In this document: piece by piece, positions 42,943-50,703 of the stretch
Layout: each line of letters starts with the position of its first letter
Numbering within the stretch: position 1 is the stretch's first letter
DNA from: Roseibium sediminicola
GTDB lineage: Bacteria > Pseudomonadota > Alphaproteobacteria > Rhizobiales > Stappiaceae
Reading direction: 5' to 3'
Length of the DNA stretch: 64,000 bases
Assembly: GCF_023156505.1 (NCBI RefSeq)
Contig: NZ_JALNMJ010000020.1
Coordinates: 44,930-108,929, forward strand
The notes under the pieces: generated by a model
Seen by the model: only the letters and a program-made list of their open reading frames with translations
What the model was told of the DNA's origin: nothing
Databases searched by the model: none
Program-made: the position numbers and the translations under genes

Positions 42943-43179
42943 ATGGCTCAGATCCGAAAAGTCAAAGTTTATGACATTGATTCCGGGCTCGGTGGAACGC
43001 ACACAGTTTCCATCGTCGATGAATGGGGAGACAATCGCGTTATCGTTCGGGTCTGGTATGGAAGGGCAACGCCTACCGGTTGGGAGTCCTGGCCGGATTG
43101 GGATGGCTACAGGTTCGAAGCAACCCGGGACCAGTTAACGAACCCGAGAGTTTTGCAGCTCTACAAAGAGGAAGACTGA
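42943..43179 (+). CDS. Hypothetical protein, 78 residues
   Basis: The small soluble acidic protein starts 13 bases after the methyltransferase, with GGGGAAGGA as ribosome-binding site. It contains a tryptophan-rich stretch (TGWESWPDWDGYRFEATRDQ). I do not recognise it. Good spacing and codon use support it as a real gene of the same operon. Confidence 0.6.
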   Translation: MAQIRKVKVYDIDSGLGGTHTVSIVDEWGDNRVIVRVWYGRATPTGWESWPDWDGYRFEATRDQLTNPRVLQLYKEED

Positions 43180-43287
43180 TTCAGTTTTGGGGTGAGAAGC
43201 AGCAGCGCCGGGCCAGCGGCGCGACCGGGCCGGATTAGCCAGCCCGGCCGAGGCAGACGGCCTTTGCCCCAACCGGAGGAAGTACCA

Positions 43288-43377
43288 ATGTGGTTCATAC
43301 CCATTAGTATTTCCCTAGACGTGAAAAAGACCCGGAGCTACTGGCAAGTGCGCATCCGGGTCCAATTCATAAGCTAG
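43288..43377 (+). CDS. Small peptide, 29 residues
   Basis: ATG 43288 lies 6 bases after GGAGGA and opens a 29-codon frame (MWFIPISISLDVKKTRSYWQ then a basic tail). The leader before it is a GC-rich hairpin region (CCGGGCC repeated near 43205-43245). No family is recognised. It may continue the operon or be spurious. Confidence 0.4.
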   Translation: MWFIPISISLDVKKTRSYWQVRIRVQFIS

Positions 43378-43921
43378 GAAAAGGTGCGGCGGGGAAACCC
43401 GCCGCGCCGCTCCGGATCTCAATATAGGCCATTTCTCCAAAATCGCAAAGCCCCGGCCGTTTCCCGGCGCATCGAGCGCCAATAAACGGATCAAGGGGCG
43501 CCCCCTTCCGGCCCCGCCCCTCAATACTCTCCTCCCATGCATGAAAACCGCCCCGCAGCCGGTTCACAGTGTCAGCCGGTCTTGACGGACTTTGTGTCGG
43601 CTTCCGGATCGGCATGGAGCGGTCTACGCGGAAGCTGACGAAGGACGGCGATCAGAGCGGCAGTCTCTAGGCCCCACGTCCTTTCTTCAGCAGCTCGCCT
43701 GGCTGCGATCACCGAGGATGGTCCGTTCCCAGGAGAAGACTTTCCAAGGTCTCGTTTGTTGAAAATTTCGATGGTCGCTCAAGCGAATTTACGCGGCTGC
43801 CGTCAATCCTCAACCCTTCGGGTCCTTCACTCCGTTACGGCCGCAAGCGGTGCGGATTGCCCCCGGTCGCCGCGACGATCGGCTTCGCTACCCAATCGAA
43901 ATCAACAAAACGGAGACCCGC
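43378..43921. other. Non-coding GC-rich region with repeat
   Basis: The 544 bases hold no supported gene. The part 43455-43540 is similar to 49093-49179: both contain GGCCGTTT, GGCGCATCGA, AAACGGATC and a run of GGGCGCCCCC then CCGGCCCCGCCCC. The rest appears non-coding. The last 20 bases carry the ribosome-binding region of the next gene. Confidence 0.45.
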
Positions 43922-44125
43922 ATGAAAAAGATCTTCTCTTACCTGAAACGTACCAGCCGCAACGTCTTTGCCTATTTCGGCAAGCTCCTGAAGAAAGGCC
44001 GCTCCAACGGCCAGTTCAGCATCAGCGTCGCAATCGGCCTGCCGCCCTTTGTCAGCATCCGCTTCGGATACAGCGTCAAACTGCAGTCCGATAACGACAA
44101 CACAAAGTCCGCCAAAACCGGCTGA
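43922..44125 (+). CDS. Hypothetical basic protein, 67 residues
   Basis: The protein begins MKKIFSYLKRTSRNVFAYFG and has a basic, amphipathic first half and a small hydrophobic patch (SISVAIGLPPFVSIRFGYSV). GGAG lies 8 bases upstream, and a strong terminator follows at 44134, so it looks like a complete single-gene unit. Function unknown. Confidence 0.6.
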   Translation: MKKIFSYLKRTSRNVFAYFGKLLKKGRSNGQFSISVAIGLPPFVSIRFGYSVKLQSDNDNTKSAKTG

Positions 44126-44133
44126 AACAGCAA

Positions 44134-44164
44134 CCCCGCATCCCTTCCGGGATGCGGGGTTTTT
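44134..44164 (+). terminator. Rho-independent terminator
   Basis: CCCCGCATCCC-TTCC-GGGATGCGGGG followed by TTTTT forms a perfect 11-bp stem directly after the 67-residue gene. Confidence 0.95.
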
Positions 44165-44304
44165 CATGCTTCACGGAGGACAGCGGGTGACGAGGAGAGG
44201 TCTCGATTGGACGCAGCGGATAAATCGGATGATCACAAGTTGCTTGTCTTGCCGATCAACGCCTGTATCTGTGTTCGCATCAGGTTCCAAAGACAGGGCT
44301 AAAA

Positions 44305-44943
44305 GTGAGCATTGAGAGCGTAATTTTTGACTGGGATGGAACGCTGGCCAAAACGTTAGATCTCTGGCTTCAGGGTTTCCAGGCCGCCTTTGGAAGCAGA
44401 GGCCACAGGTTTGATCCAAAGTTCATCGCCAAAGAGTTTTTCCATAACCATCCCGAGGTACCGGCCAGACATCCGGATTTGGAGTTTCCAACTGTCGCGG
44501 AGGAAACACGAAGCTATGTTTTTGACGGCTTGCCGACAGTGGAGCTCTACGAGGGGGCGACGGAAACTGTCAAATCTCTGAAAAACAAGGGAATAACACT
44601 GACTTTGGTGACGTCTAGCCCGCGGCATCTATTGGATCGTGCCCTGGGCGCTCACGATCTAGCACACTTCTTCGACTCTATCGTTGCCGGAGACGATGGG
44701 TTTGGCCACAAACCGAGCCCTCTGCCGTTTAAAGCCACTCTTCAACGTGTTGGAGCCACAGCATCCGAAACTTTGATCATTGGCGACTCGCACGTTGATA
44801 TCCAAGCCGGAAAGTCCAGTGGCTGCCAAACTTGCTGGTTTGCACCCGAACACAACAGCCTGTTTCATGACTTTGAGCACATACGGTCAATGTCACCAGA
44901 TCACGAGATATCGAGGATTCAAGAGCTCGTCGCAATTGCGTAG
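44305..44943 (+). CDS. HAD-family hydrolase (phosphoglycolate-phosphatase-like)
   Basis: The 212-residue phosphatase has motif I IFDWDGTLAKT with the nucleophilic Asp, motif II TLVTSSPR, a Lys in GHKPSPLPF and motif IV IIGDSHVDIQAG. A helical cap lies between motifs I and II. It hydrolyses a small phosphorylated metabolite; which one is not evident. The GTG at 44305 is the start that keeps motif I complete. No operon partner is visible. Confidence 0.88.
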   Translation: MSIESVIFDWDGTLAKTLDLWLQGFQAAFGSRGHRFDPKFIAKEFFHNHPEVPARHPDLEFPTVAEETRSYVFDGLPTVELYEGATETVKSLKNKGITLTLVTSSPRHLLDRALGAHDLAHFFDSIVAGDDGFGHKPSPLPFKATLQRVGATASETLIIGDSHVDIQAGKSSGCQTCWFAPEHNSLFHDFEHIRSMSPDHEISRIQELVAIA

Positions 44944-44992
44944 GGCAACGCCATCGCATCCGAAACCGGTAAGACAGACACCGTCAGGATCC

Positions 44993-45445
44993 TCAAGTTT
45001 TGGAACGGGGCTTCCTTGCCTTCCGTGCGCCGTTCTGGCCCAGGCCCATCTTCTTCGCAAGCTCGGATCGGGCGGCTGCATAGCCCGGGGCGACCATCGG
45101 ATAATCCGCAGGCAAATTCCATTTTGTGCGGTATTCCTCCGGAGTCATACCGAAGTGTGTCCGTAGATGCCGCTTGAGCGATTTGAACTTCTTGCCGTCT
45201 TCCAGGCAGATAATGTGCTGGTCCGTCACGGATTTCTTGATCGGCACCGCAGGTTTCAGCTCTTCGATGGCAGGTTCTGAAGCGTTTTGAGCCGTGGAGG
45301 AAAGGGCCGAATGAACGCTCGAGATCAGCGCGGGGAGATCACTCGAGGCAACCGTATTGTTGCTCACATAGGCCGAAACGATGTCCGCCGTTAGATCAAC
45401 AAAATCTGGTCCAAGAGAAACGTCGGACTGCGGAATTGCGGACAT
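44993..45445 (-). CDS. Ros/MucR-family zinc-finger regulator
   Basis: The 150-residue protein has the MucR zinc-finger core (IICLEDGKKFKSLKRHLRTH then FGMTPEEYRTKWNLPADYPM) and a basic tail. These alphaproteobacterial regulators bind AT-rich DNA and control surface, symbiosis and plasmid transfer or vir genes; Ros represses virC and virD in Agrobacterium. A plasmid copy near virC genes could therefore regulate transfer. Stands alone. Confidence 0.93.
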   Translation of the reverse strand: MSAIPQSDVSLGPDFVDLTADIVSAYVSNNTVASSDLPALISSVHSALSSTAQNASEPAIEELKPAVPIKKSVTDQHIICLEDGKKFKSLKRHLRTHFGMTPEEYRTKWNLPADYPMVAPGYAAARSELAKKMGLGQNGARKARKPRSKT

Positions 45446-45538
45446 AAGAATTCCTTTTCGGAAATGACATAAACGTAAGTTCTGAGCCGTTTTTAGGCGC
45501 GTTATACAGCCAAGTAAATAGGTTCACGCGGGACCCGA

Positions 45539-45989
45539 TGGGCACGGCTCTAGTCGCTTCGCTCCCCGAGCCGGCCGCAAGCGTCCGTCTCGGCCGTCCG
45601 GTGACGATCCTCCCGCCTCCGGGCTTCGCCCTGCGCACTCCGCTTGCCATCCCCAAATAGGCCGCCCTGCAGGCGGGCGTCATTACTTGTCAGCAGGAGA
45701 GGGGCCGCGCGGCATCCCCTCTCCCACAAGGCCAAAATCAGGTCTCCCCATCCTTCCGCACTTCATGAACCGGCTGCGCCGGCGCATTCCGTTTGTGCAG
45801 GACTTGGGCAGCGGACCCGCGTGACCGCAGCCCCGCTGCCCCGCCGTTCCGGTGGGAGATGCCCCTCCTGATTTTACCCTTGTCCCTCTCCCCTTCGCTC
45901 TCGCCGCCGAGGTCTCAGGAGCAGGAGCCGAGCTCCTGCCCTTCGGTGCAGAACCGGCTTCGCGGATTGGGAAAAAGGAGAAAACCCAA
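45539..45989 (+). repeat. Long leader repeat, copy B
   Basis: This is the second copy of the leader seen at 41088-41522. The most conserved stretch is 45690-45989 (AGCAGGAGAGGGGCCGCGCG at its start). The hairpin with arms GGAGCAGGAGC and GCTCCTGCCC (near 45912) is kept, with loop changes. It ends in the ribosome-binding site and ATG of the DUF932 gene. Confidence 0.7.
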
Positions 45990-46853
45990 ATGACAGTTTA
46001 TGCGCACACCGCCAGATTCGATCATGGCCGCGCCCTCAGCGAAGACGAGCTGCGGCGCTTGGCCCCTTCGATCTTCGCAACGTCAGCCCACGAAAGCCGC
46101 TCAGACCGCTTTCAGCCGATCCCGACCATCGACATCCTGCGGGGACTGATGGAAGAGGGTTTCATGCCGGTTGGAGCCAAACAGGCGAGAACTCGCGACG
46201 AAACCAAATCCGACTTCACCAAGCATCTGATCAGGCTTCGCCGTCTGGACGATGACCGCAAATACAGCGTCGGCGATACGGTTTGCGAAATCCTGCTGAA
46301 AAACGCCAATGACGGCACATCCGCCTATGACCTGATGGCCGGATTGTTCCGCGTCTGCTGCCTCAATTCGCTGGTCTCCCAGACATCGACCCTCGACAGC
46401 GTGAAGGTGCGCCACAGCGGAGACGTTGGGCAAAAGGTGATCGAGGGAACCTACCGGGTGATGAAGGAAGCCGAAAAGGCCCTGATCGCTCCGGCTGACT
46501 GGTCAATGCTCAACCTCAACACCGACGAGCGCCACGCCTTTGCCGAGGCCGCGCATGTTCTGCGGTTTGGAGACGCGGAAGGCGAAACCAACACGCCTGT
46601 GAAGCCGCAACAGCTTCTCGATCCGCGCCGCCGTGGCGATACCGGCAAAGACCTTTGGACCACGTTCAACGTCACGCAGGAAAACATGATCCGGGGCGGC
46701 ATTCGAGCCGTCAGCCGTGAAGCGAATGGACGCCGCCGCCAGAGCCGCACCCGCGCCGTCAACGGCATCGATCAGGACATCAAGCTCAACAAGGCGCTTT
46801 GGGTTCTCACCGAGAAAATGGCCGAACTCAAGGGTTTCTCCGCTGCAGCCTAA
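45990..46853 (+). CDS. DUF932-family plasmid protein
   Basis: The 287-residue protein has the DUF932 layout, with an N-terminal FQPIPTIDILRGLMEEGF and MPVGAKQARTRDE, then DLMAGLFRVCCLNSLVSQ. The family is common on phages and conjugative plasmids, often near transfer leading regions, and has no established reaction. ATG 45990 has AAAGGAG upstream; the longer frame from 45852 runs through the leader repeat. The large ParB-like gene follows. Confidence 0.85.
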   Translation: MTVYAHTARFDHGRALSEDELRRLAPSIFATSAHESRSDRFQPIPTIDILRGLMEEGFMPVGAKQARTRDETKSDFTKHLIRLRRLDDDRKYSVGDTVCEILLKNANDGTSAYDLMAGLFRVCCLNSLVSQTSTLDSVKVRHSGDVGQKVIEGTYRVMKEAEKALIAPADWSMLNLNTDERHAFAEAAHVLRFGDAEGETNTPVKPQQLLDPRRRGDTGKDLWTTFNVTQENMIRGGIRAVSREANGRRRQSRTRAVNGIDQDIKLNKALWVLTEKMAELKGFSAAA

Positions 46854-46938
46854 GCCAGAACCGGGAGCGGGATCACTCCGCTTCCCATCCTCACCTTTCA
46901 TCGAAATCAGGCCGATCACGGCAACCGGAGTTATCCAA

Positions 46939-48855
46939 ATGACCACCAACTCTGCAGACATCATTTTCGTGCCGCTCAACAAGTTGGAAATCGACCCGCT
47001 GAACGTGCGCAAGACCTATAGCCAGAGCAGTATCGAAGAACTGGCAGGCAGCCTTGCCGCCCAAGGCATCCTGCAAAACCTTTTGGTCCGCAAAGCCAGG
47101 GGCAACGGGCGCTTTTATGTCTCCGCAGGCGGTCGCCGGTACCGCGCCGCGCTCTATCTGGCCGAGAATGACAAGTTCAACGCCGATCATCCCGTGCCAG
47201 TGAAGGTGATCAGCAAGGACGAAGCCTTGGAACTCAGCCTTGCCGAAAACGTCATGCGTGAGGCTATGAACCCGGCTGATGAGCTGGAAGCATATTCAGC
47301 TCTAGCCCAGACCGGCCAGTCTATCGCGGACATTGCCGCTAAATTTGGAACCACAGAGACCATCGTCAGAAAGCGTCTGGCACTCGGGCGGGTCGCGCCG
47401 GACTTGCTGGACCTCTATCGCAAGGAAGAGATGAGCTTCGACCAATTGTCTGCCTTCACGATCACTGACGATCACGAGGAACAGCTTCGGGTCTGGAATG
47501 CGCTGCCGACCTATGGCCGCTATGCCAGCGCCATCAAGGAAGCCTTGGCCGGAGCAGGCCTCAGGGGAACCGCCAAGCGGCTGCGGTTCATCGGCGGACT
47601 GGAAGCCTATGAGGCTGCAGGCGGTGCCGTCAAACGCGATCTCTTTGATGACCGCAGTGGCGGCTATGCCATGGATATCGCATTGGTCGAAAAACTGGTT
47701 GCCAACAAACTGGACGCAGACGCCGAGGCGATCAGGGCCGAGGGGTGGAAATGGGTCGAAATCGTTCCGGAAATCGACTGGCAGGCCCTGCAGGATTATG
47801 ACCGGCGCTATCCCGAGCACGGGGAGTTGACCGAGGAACAGGCCGAGGAACTGGAAACGCTGGAACAGCGGTATCACGAGTTGGAGCTTTGCGACGAAAC
47901 GGAAGAAGCCGAAACCGAGCTGAACGACCTCGGCGAAAAAATCACCGCGCTTGAATTGATCGTGGAGCGGGAAACCTACGCTCCGGAGGACATCGAGACT
48001 GCCGGTGTGCTTATCTGCCTGAACCACAATGGAATGCTGCGCATCGAGCGCGGCTTGATCAAACCGGAAGATTGTCAGGTTGAGGATGCAGGCGCGGGGG
48101 AACCCGGTAAGGGCAGCGAAGAAGAAGGTCCAGCAGGGCAGGGGACACCCGTTCTCAAACACTCCGCTATCCTGATGGAGGACCTGACCGCCCAGAAGAC
48201 CGCAGCACTGCGTCTTGAACTGGCGAACAATCCGGATGTGGCCCTTGCCAGCGTGGTTCATGCTCTCCTGCTGCGCCTTGTCTATACCGGTTACAGTGCC
48301 CATGAGCAGTCCGCCTTGGAATTGTCGATCACGCACACCGATCTGGCAGGCTCGATGAAGCAGCCGGATCAATGCGCCGCCCTTGAAGAACTGGAAAACC
48401 TGTCGGAGCAGCATGGAAGCCACATTCCGGGCAACCCGGCCGATCTTTGGGATTGGTGTATCGACCAGACCCGCGATCAGCTTTTGAACCTGCTGGCATG
48501 GGCGGCTTCGCATTCCGTCAATGCGGTGGAGGGCAAGTTTACGCGGGAAAAGGTGGTCGTCCATTCAAACCAGATCGGCGCAGCCGTTGGCATCGACATG
48601 CGGAATTATTTCAAGCCGACGGCCGAGAACTATTTCTCGCACCTGCAACGTAGCAGCATTCAAGCTGCGGTAGCAGAGGCTTGCGGCGATGACTTTGCCG
48701 ATGGTGTAGCCAACATGAAGAAAGCAGAGGGAGTAGCGTTCGCCCAAAAGGCCCTAAAAGATAAGGATTGGTTGCCTGAACCGATCCGTTGCGGCAATCC
48801 CACAGCGCCGCAGCACGATGACACTGCCTATCGGTTCCCCGAGGCGGCTGAGTAA
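46939..48855 (+). CDS. Large ParB/RepB-domain protein
   Basis: The 638-residue protein has a ParB N-terminal domain (about 8-110: LNKLEIDPLNVRKTYSQSSI, FYVSAGGRRYRAALYLAEN, SLAENVMREAMNPADELEAY) and a helix-turn-helix (IADIAAKFGTTETIVRKRLA). A long C-terminal half of about 450 residues, partly acidic coiled coil (about 300-350), is unlike the compact RepB. No ParA is adjacent. Such proteins occur in plasmid transfer leading regions; a role in DNA binding or CTP-dependent loading is inferred. A frame upstream to 46717 is rejected. Confidence 0.85.
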   Translation: MTTNSADIIFVPLNKLEIDPLNVRKTYSQSSIEELAGSLAAQGILQNLLVRKARGNGRFYVSAGGRRYRAALYLAENDKFNADHPVPVKVISKDEALELSLAENVMREAMNPADELEAYSALAQTGQSIADIAAKFGTTETIVRKRLALGRVAPDLLDLYRKEEMSFDQLSAFTITDDHEEQLRVWNALPTYGRYASAIKEALAGAGLRGTAKRLRFIGGLEAYEAAGGAVKRDLFDDRSGGYAMDIALVEKLVANKLDADAEAIRAEGWKWVEIVPEIDWQALQDYDRRYPEHGELTEEQAEELETLEQRYHELELCDETEEAETELNDLGEKITALELIVERETYAPEDIETAGVLICLNHNGMLRIERGLIKPEDCQVEDAGAGEPGKGSEEEGPAGQGTPVLKHSAILMEDLTAQKTAALRLELANNPDVALASVVHALLLRLVYTGYSAHEQSALELSITHTDLAGSMKQPDQCAALEELENLSEQHGSHIPGNPADLWDWCIDQTRDQLLNLLAWAASHSVNAVEGKFTREKVVVHSNQIGAAVGIDMRNYFKPTAENYFSHLQRSSIQAAVAEACGDDFADGVANMKKAEGVAFAQKALKDKDWLPEPIRCGNPTAPQHDDTAYRFPEAAE

Positions 48856-48864
48856 TCAGCCGTC

Positions 48865-48895
48865 GCCGGTCGTGGGCTTCTCCCCCGCGACCGGC
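48865..48895 (+). terminator. Hairpin terminator after ParB-like gene
   Basis: GCCGGTCG and CGACCGGC enclose GGG/CCC pairing and a short loop directly after the stop; the following bases are CTTCCGTTT, a weak T-run. Confidence 0.6.
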
Positions 48896-49470
48896 TTCCG
48901 TTTATGTCTATTTACGTTGCGTTAAGGCCGACTCGCGCATTAAGGTCATGTGGGTTTCGTCTCTCAAGAGAAACTCGTGCACAGCGTTTGCCATCTGGGT
49001 GTGGCAAACAAACACTCGGCCTGTAGGCTCTCAGCCTGCAGGCTTTTTCTTTTGCTCAGGGTGTTTCTTCGGTTCCCCATGTGTGTGCGGCCCGGCCGTT
49101 TTCCTGGCGCATCGAACGCCCGCAAAACGGATCGAAGGGCGCCCCCTCCGGCCCCGCCCCTCGGAACTCCCCTCCCGTCCGGTAGGCGGCTTTATGGACG
49201 TGTCACGGTTTTCACGCGGTGGTCTGGATATAGTCGGCAGAATTGCTCCCGCGCCTCTTTGGAGAGACGCGGGAGCTTCATTGCAGTTCGGTGCGGCCTC
49301 AAGAACTGCGATGAAAGACAACGTTTTAAGACCGTAGATTGTTCACTTTATGAATGGCCGTCCATCTGAACGGCTGTTGCAATTCATAATCGAATAGATT
49401 GTGTTATATGAAAAATTCAACCAGCTTGTGACGGTGCGAGGTGGTCCGTTTGTTCAGAAAGGTCTATTTG
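48896..49470. other. Non-coding region with hairpins and GC repeat
   Basis: No gene is supported over 575 bases. It contains a hairpin followed by TTTTTCTTTT (CCTGTAGGCT paired with AGCCTGCAGG, about 49020-49050) that looks like a terminator. It also holds the GC-rich repeat copy 49093-49179 and a 9-bp hairpin GCTCCCGCG/CGCGGGAGC (49245-49276). The last 90 bases are AT-rich and should hold the promoter of the TrbM-like gene. Confidence 0.5.
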
Positions 49471-49992
49471 ATGAGATCGATTTTTTTGCTTGCTGGTTTT
49501 GGTGCTTTTGTTGCTGCCACGTCGCTTTCAGTGCAGGCGCAAGCCCAGGATTATGACATGGATTGCAAGGTCATCCTGTGTCTAGCCGGCGGTTTCCCTG
49601 CGACGTGCGGCGATGCGAAATCCTACATGTTCAATCGCCTCAAGAAGGGCAAGAGCCCGTTCGGTATCTGCAGCTATGACGATGGCGGAGCGTATGAAGC
49701 TGTTAAAGCGGACGCCCGTTTTCTGCACGGCAGAGAGAGCTACCTTTGCGGGCCTGGAAAGCAGCTCTTCTACGAGAGGGACAGTGACAGTCACCGCAAT
49801 GAGGTCTTTTGTTATTCAAGCTCGCGGAGGATCCGTCAGGGTGACGAGTACGTGACGATCTACGAGGGCAAGGGTTCTGCGACTTTCGTCAATTTCATGA
49901 CGCAGGTCACTGTTGAACCTGGTTCGGCTGAAGCGTTTACGTCGCCGCGGTACTATGTGAACACCGGGAACGGCACGGTCATCGAACGATAA
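49471..49992 (+). CDS. TrbM-like exported conjugal-transfer protein
   Basis: The 173-residue protein has a signal peptide (RSIFLLAGFGAFVAATSLSV, cleavage near AQAQD). The mature start, DCKVILCLAGGFPATCGDAK with GKSPFGIC, matches the cysteine pattern of TrbM-family proteins. TrbM proteins accompany Trb mating-pair genes and are periplasmic. The C-terminal half is less conserved. ATG 49471 has AAAGG 9 bases upstream. The next gene overlaps by one base (TAATG). Confidence 0.65.
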   Translation: MRSIFLLAGFGAFVAATSLSVQAQAQDYDMDCKVILCLAGGFPATCGDAKSYMFNRLKKGKSPFGICSYDDGGAYEAVKADARFLHGRESYLCGPGKQLFYERDSDSHRNEVFCYSSSRRIRQGDEYVTIYEGKGSATFVNFMTQVTVEPGSAEAFTSPRYYVNTGNGTVIER

Positions 49993-50315
49993 TGCGGCTT
50001 TCCCGCCTGTCCGTCCTGCTTTTGCTGGCAGGTATCAGCATCGGACCTGTGCCGCTTCGGGCACAGGATTCCGTCTGCTATTTGCCGGAACGGCCAATTG
50101 ATTATCGTTTGGTCAAAAGCGACCCTCTTTACGAATTTGCCCGTCAAGAATTCCAGGACTACCTGGAAGAGATGGAAACCTATATGCGCTGCCTGGAGCA
50201 GGAGCGGGCAAACGCGTTTCTTCAATTGAAAGAGGACTATGAGGAATTCCAGCGCATTTACGGCGCCGATGCCGTCTTCCGGTCGCCTGTTCCCGACTAC
50301 TCAAAACCGCAATAA
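49992..50315 (+). CDS. Small exported protein coupled to TrbM-like gene
   Basis: The 107-residue protein has a signal peptide (RLSRLSVLLLLAGISIGPVP, cleavage near LRAQD). The mature part is a charged helix (FQDYLEEMETYMRCLEQERA). Translation is coupled to the TrbM-like gene. Family not recognised; a periplasmic transfer accessory is the best guess. Confidence 0.6.
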   Translation: MRLSRLSVLLLLAGISIGPVPLRAQDSVCYLPERPIDYRLVKSDPLYEFARQEFQDYLEEMETYMRCLEQERANAFLQLKEDYEEFQRIYGADAVFRSPVPDYSKPQ

Positions 50316-50415
50316 ATGAGGGTTTCTGCTGGTTTTTGCAGGCTCAAGACTAGGTTTTGAATTCATTTTATGCTATAAAAACAATCATATAGTTCGATTT
50401 TGGATAGGGTCTTTC

Positions 50416-50703
50416 ATGCTCGAATTTGTGCGCCATAAAGAGCAGAAGTTGTCGGTTGACTGGAACGACCGGACGCGAACCGCGCTGGACATTATCCAGG
50501 GCCTGGCGGCGGAGCATGGCGTGACGCCAGCCGTGACCAAGCTGGACGAATTCTGCGATGACATGGCCCGGCTTGCGGGTGACGATGTCAAATTGGATCC
50601 GGTCGAGCAAACGATCGCCAATATTGGCAAGCTGCGCCTCTATGACGGCAAAGACTTGACGCGGCTTCATGCGCGGTATCTGAGCGAGACGGCTTCCAAA
50701 TAA
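50416..50703 (+). CDS. Probable antitoxin upstream of Fic-zeta gene
   Basis: The 95-residue protein ends 0 bases before the ATG of the large Fic gene, the spacing of an antitoxin-toxin pair. It is acidic and helical (TALDIIQGLAAEHGVTPAVT, then MARLAGDDVKLDPVEQTIAN). I see no clear (S/T)xxxE(G/N) Fic-inhibitory motif, so the mode of inhibition is open. The assignment as antitoxin rests on position. Confidence 0.5.
   Translation: MLEFVRHKEQKLSVDWNDRTRTALDIIQGLAAEHGVTPAVTKLDEFCDDMARLAGDDVKLDPVEQTIANIGKLRLYDGKDLTRLHARYLSETASK

Noticed and set aside
47302..48564. 420-codon minus-strand frame opposite the ParB-like gene.
   Set aside because: The ParB domain, start site and spacing support the plus strand; the minus frame is a compositional shadow.
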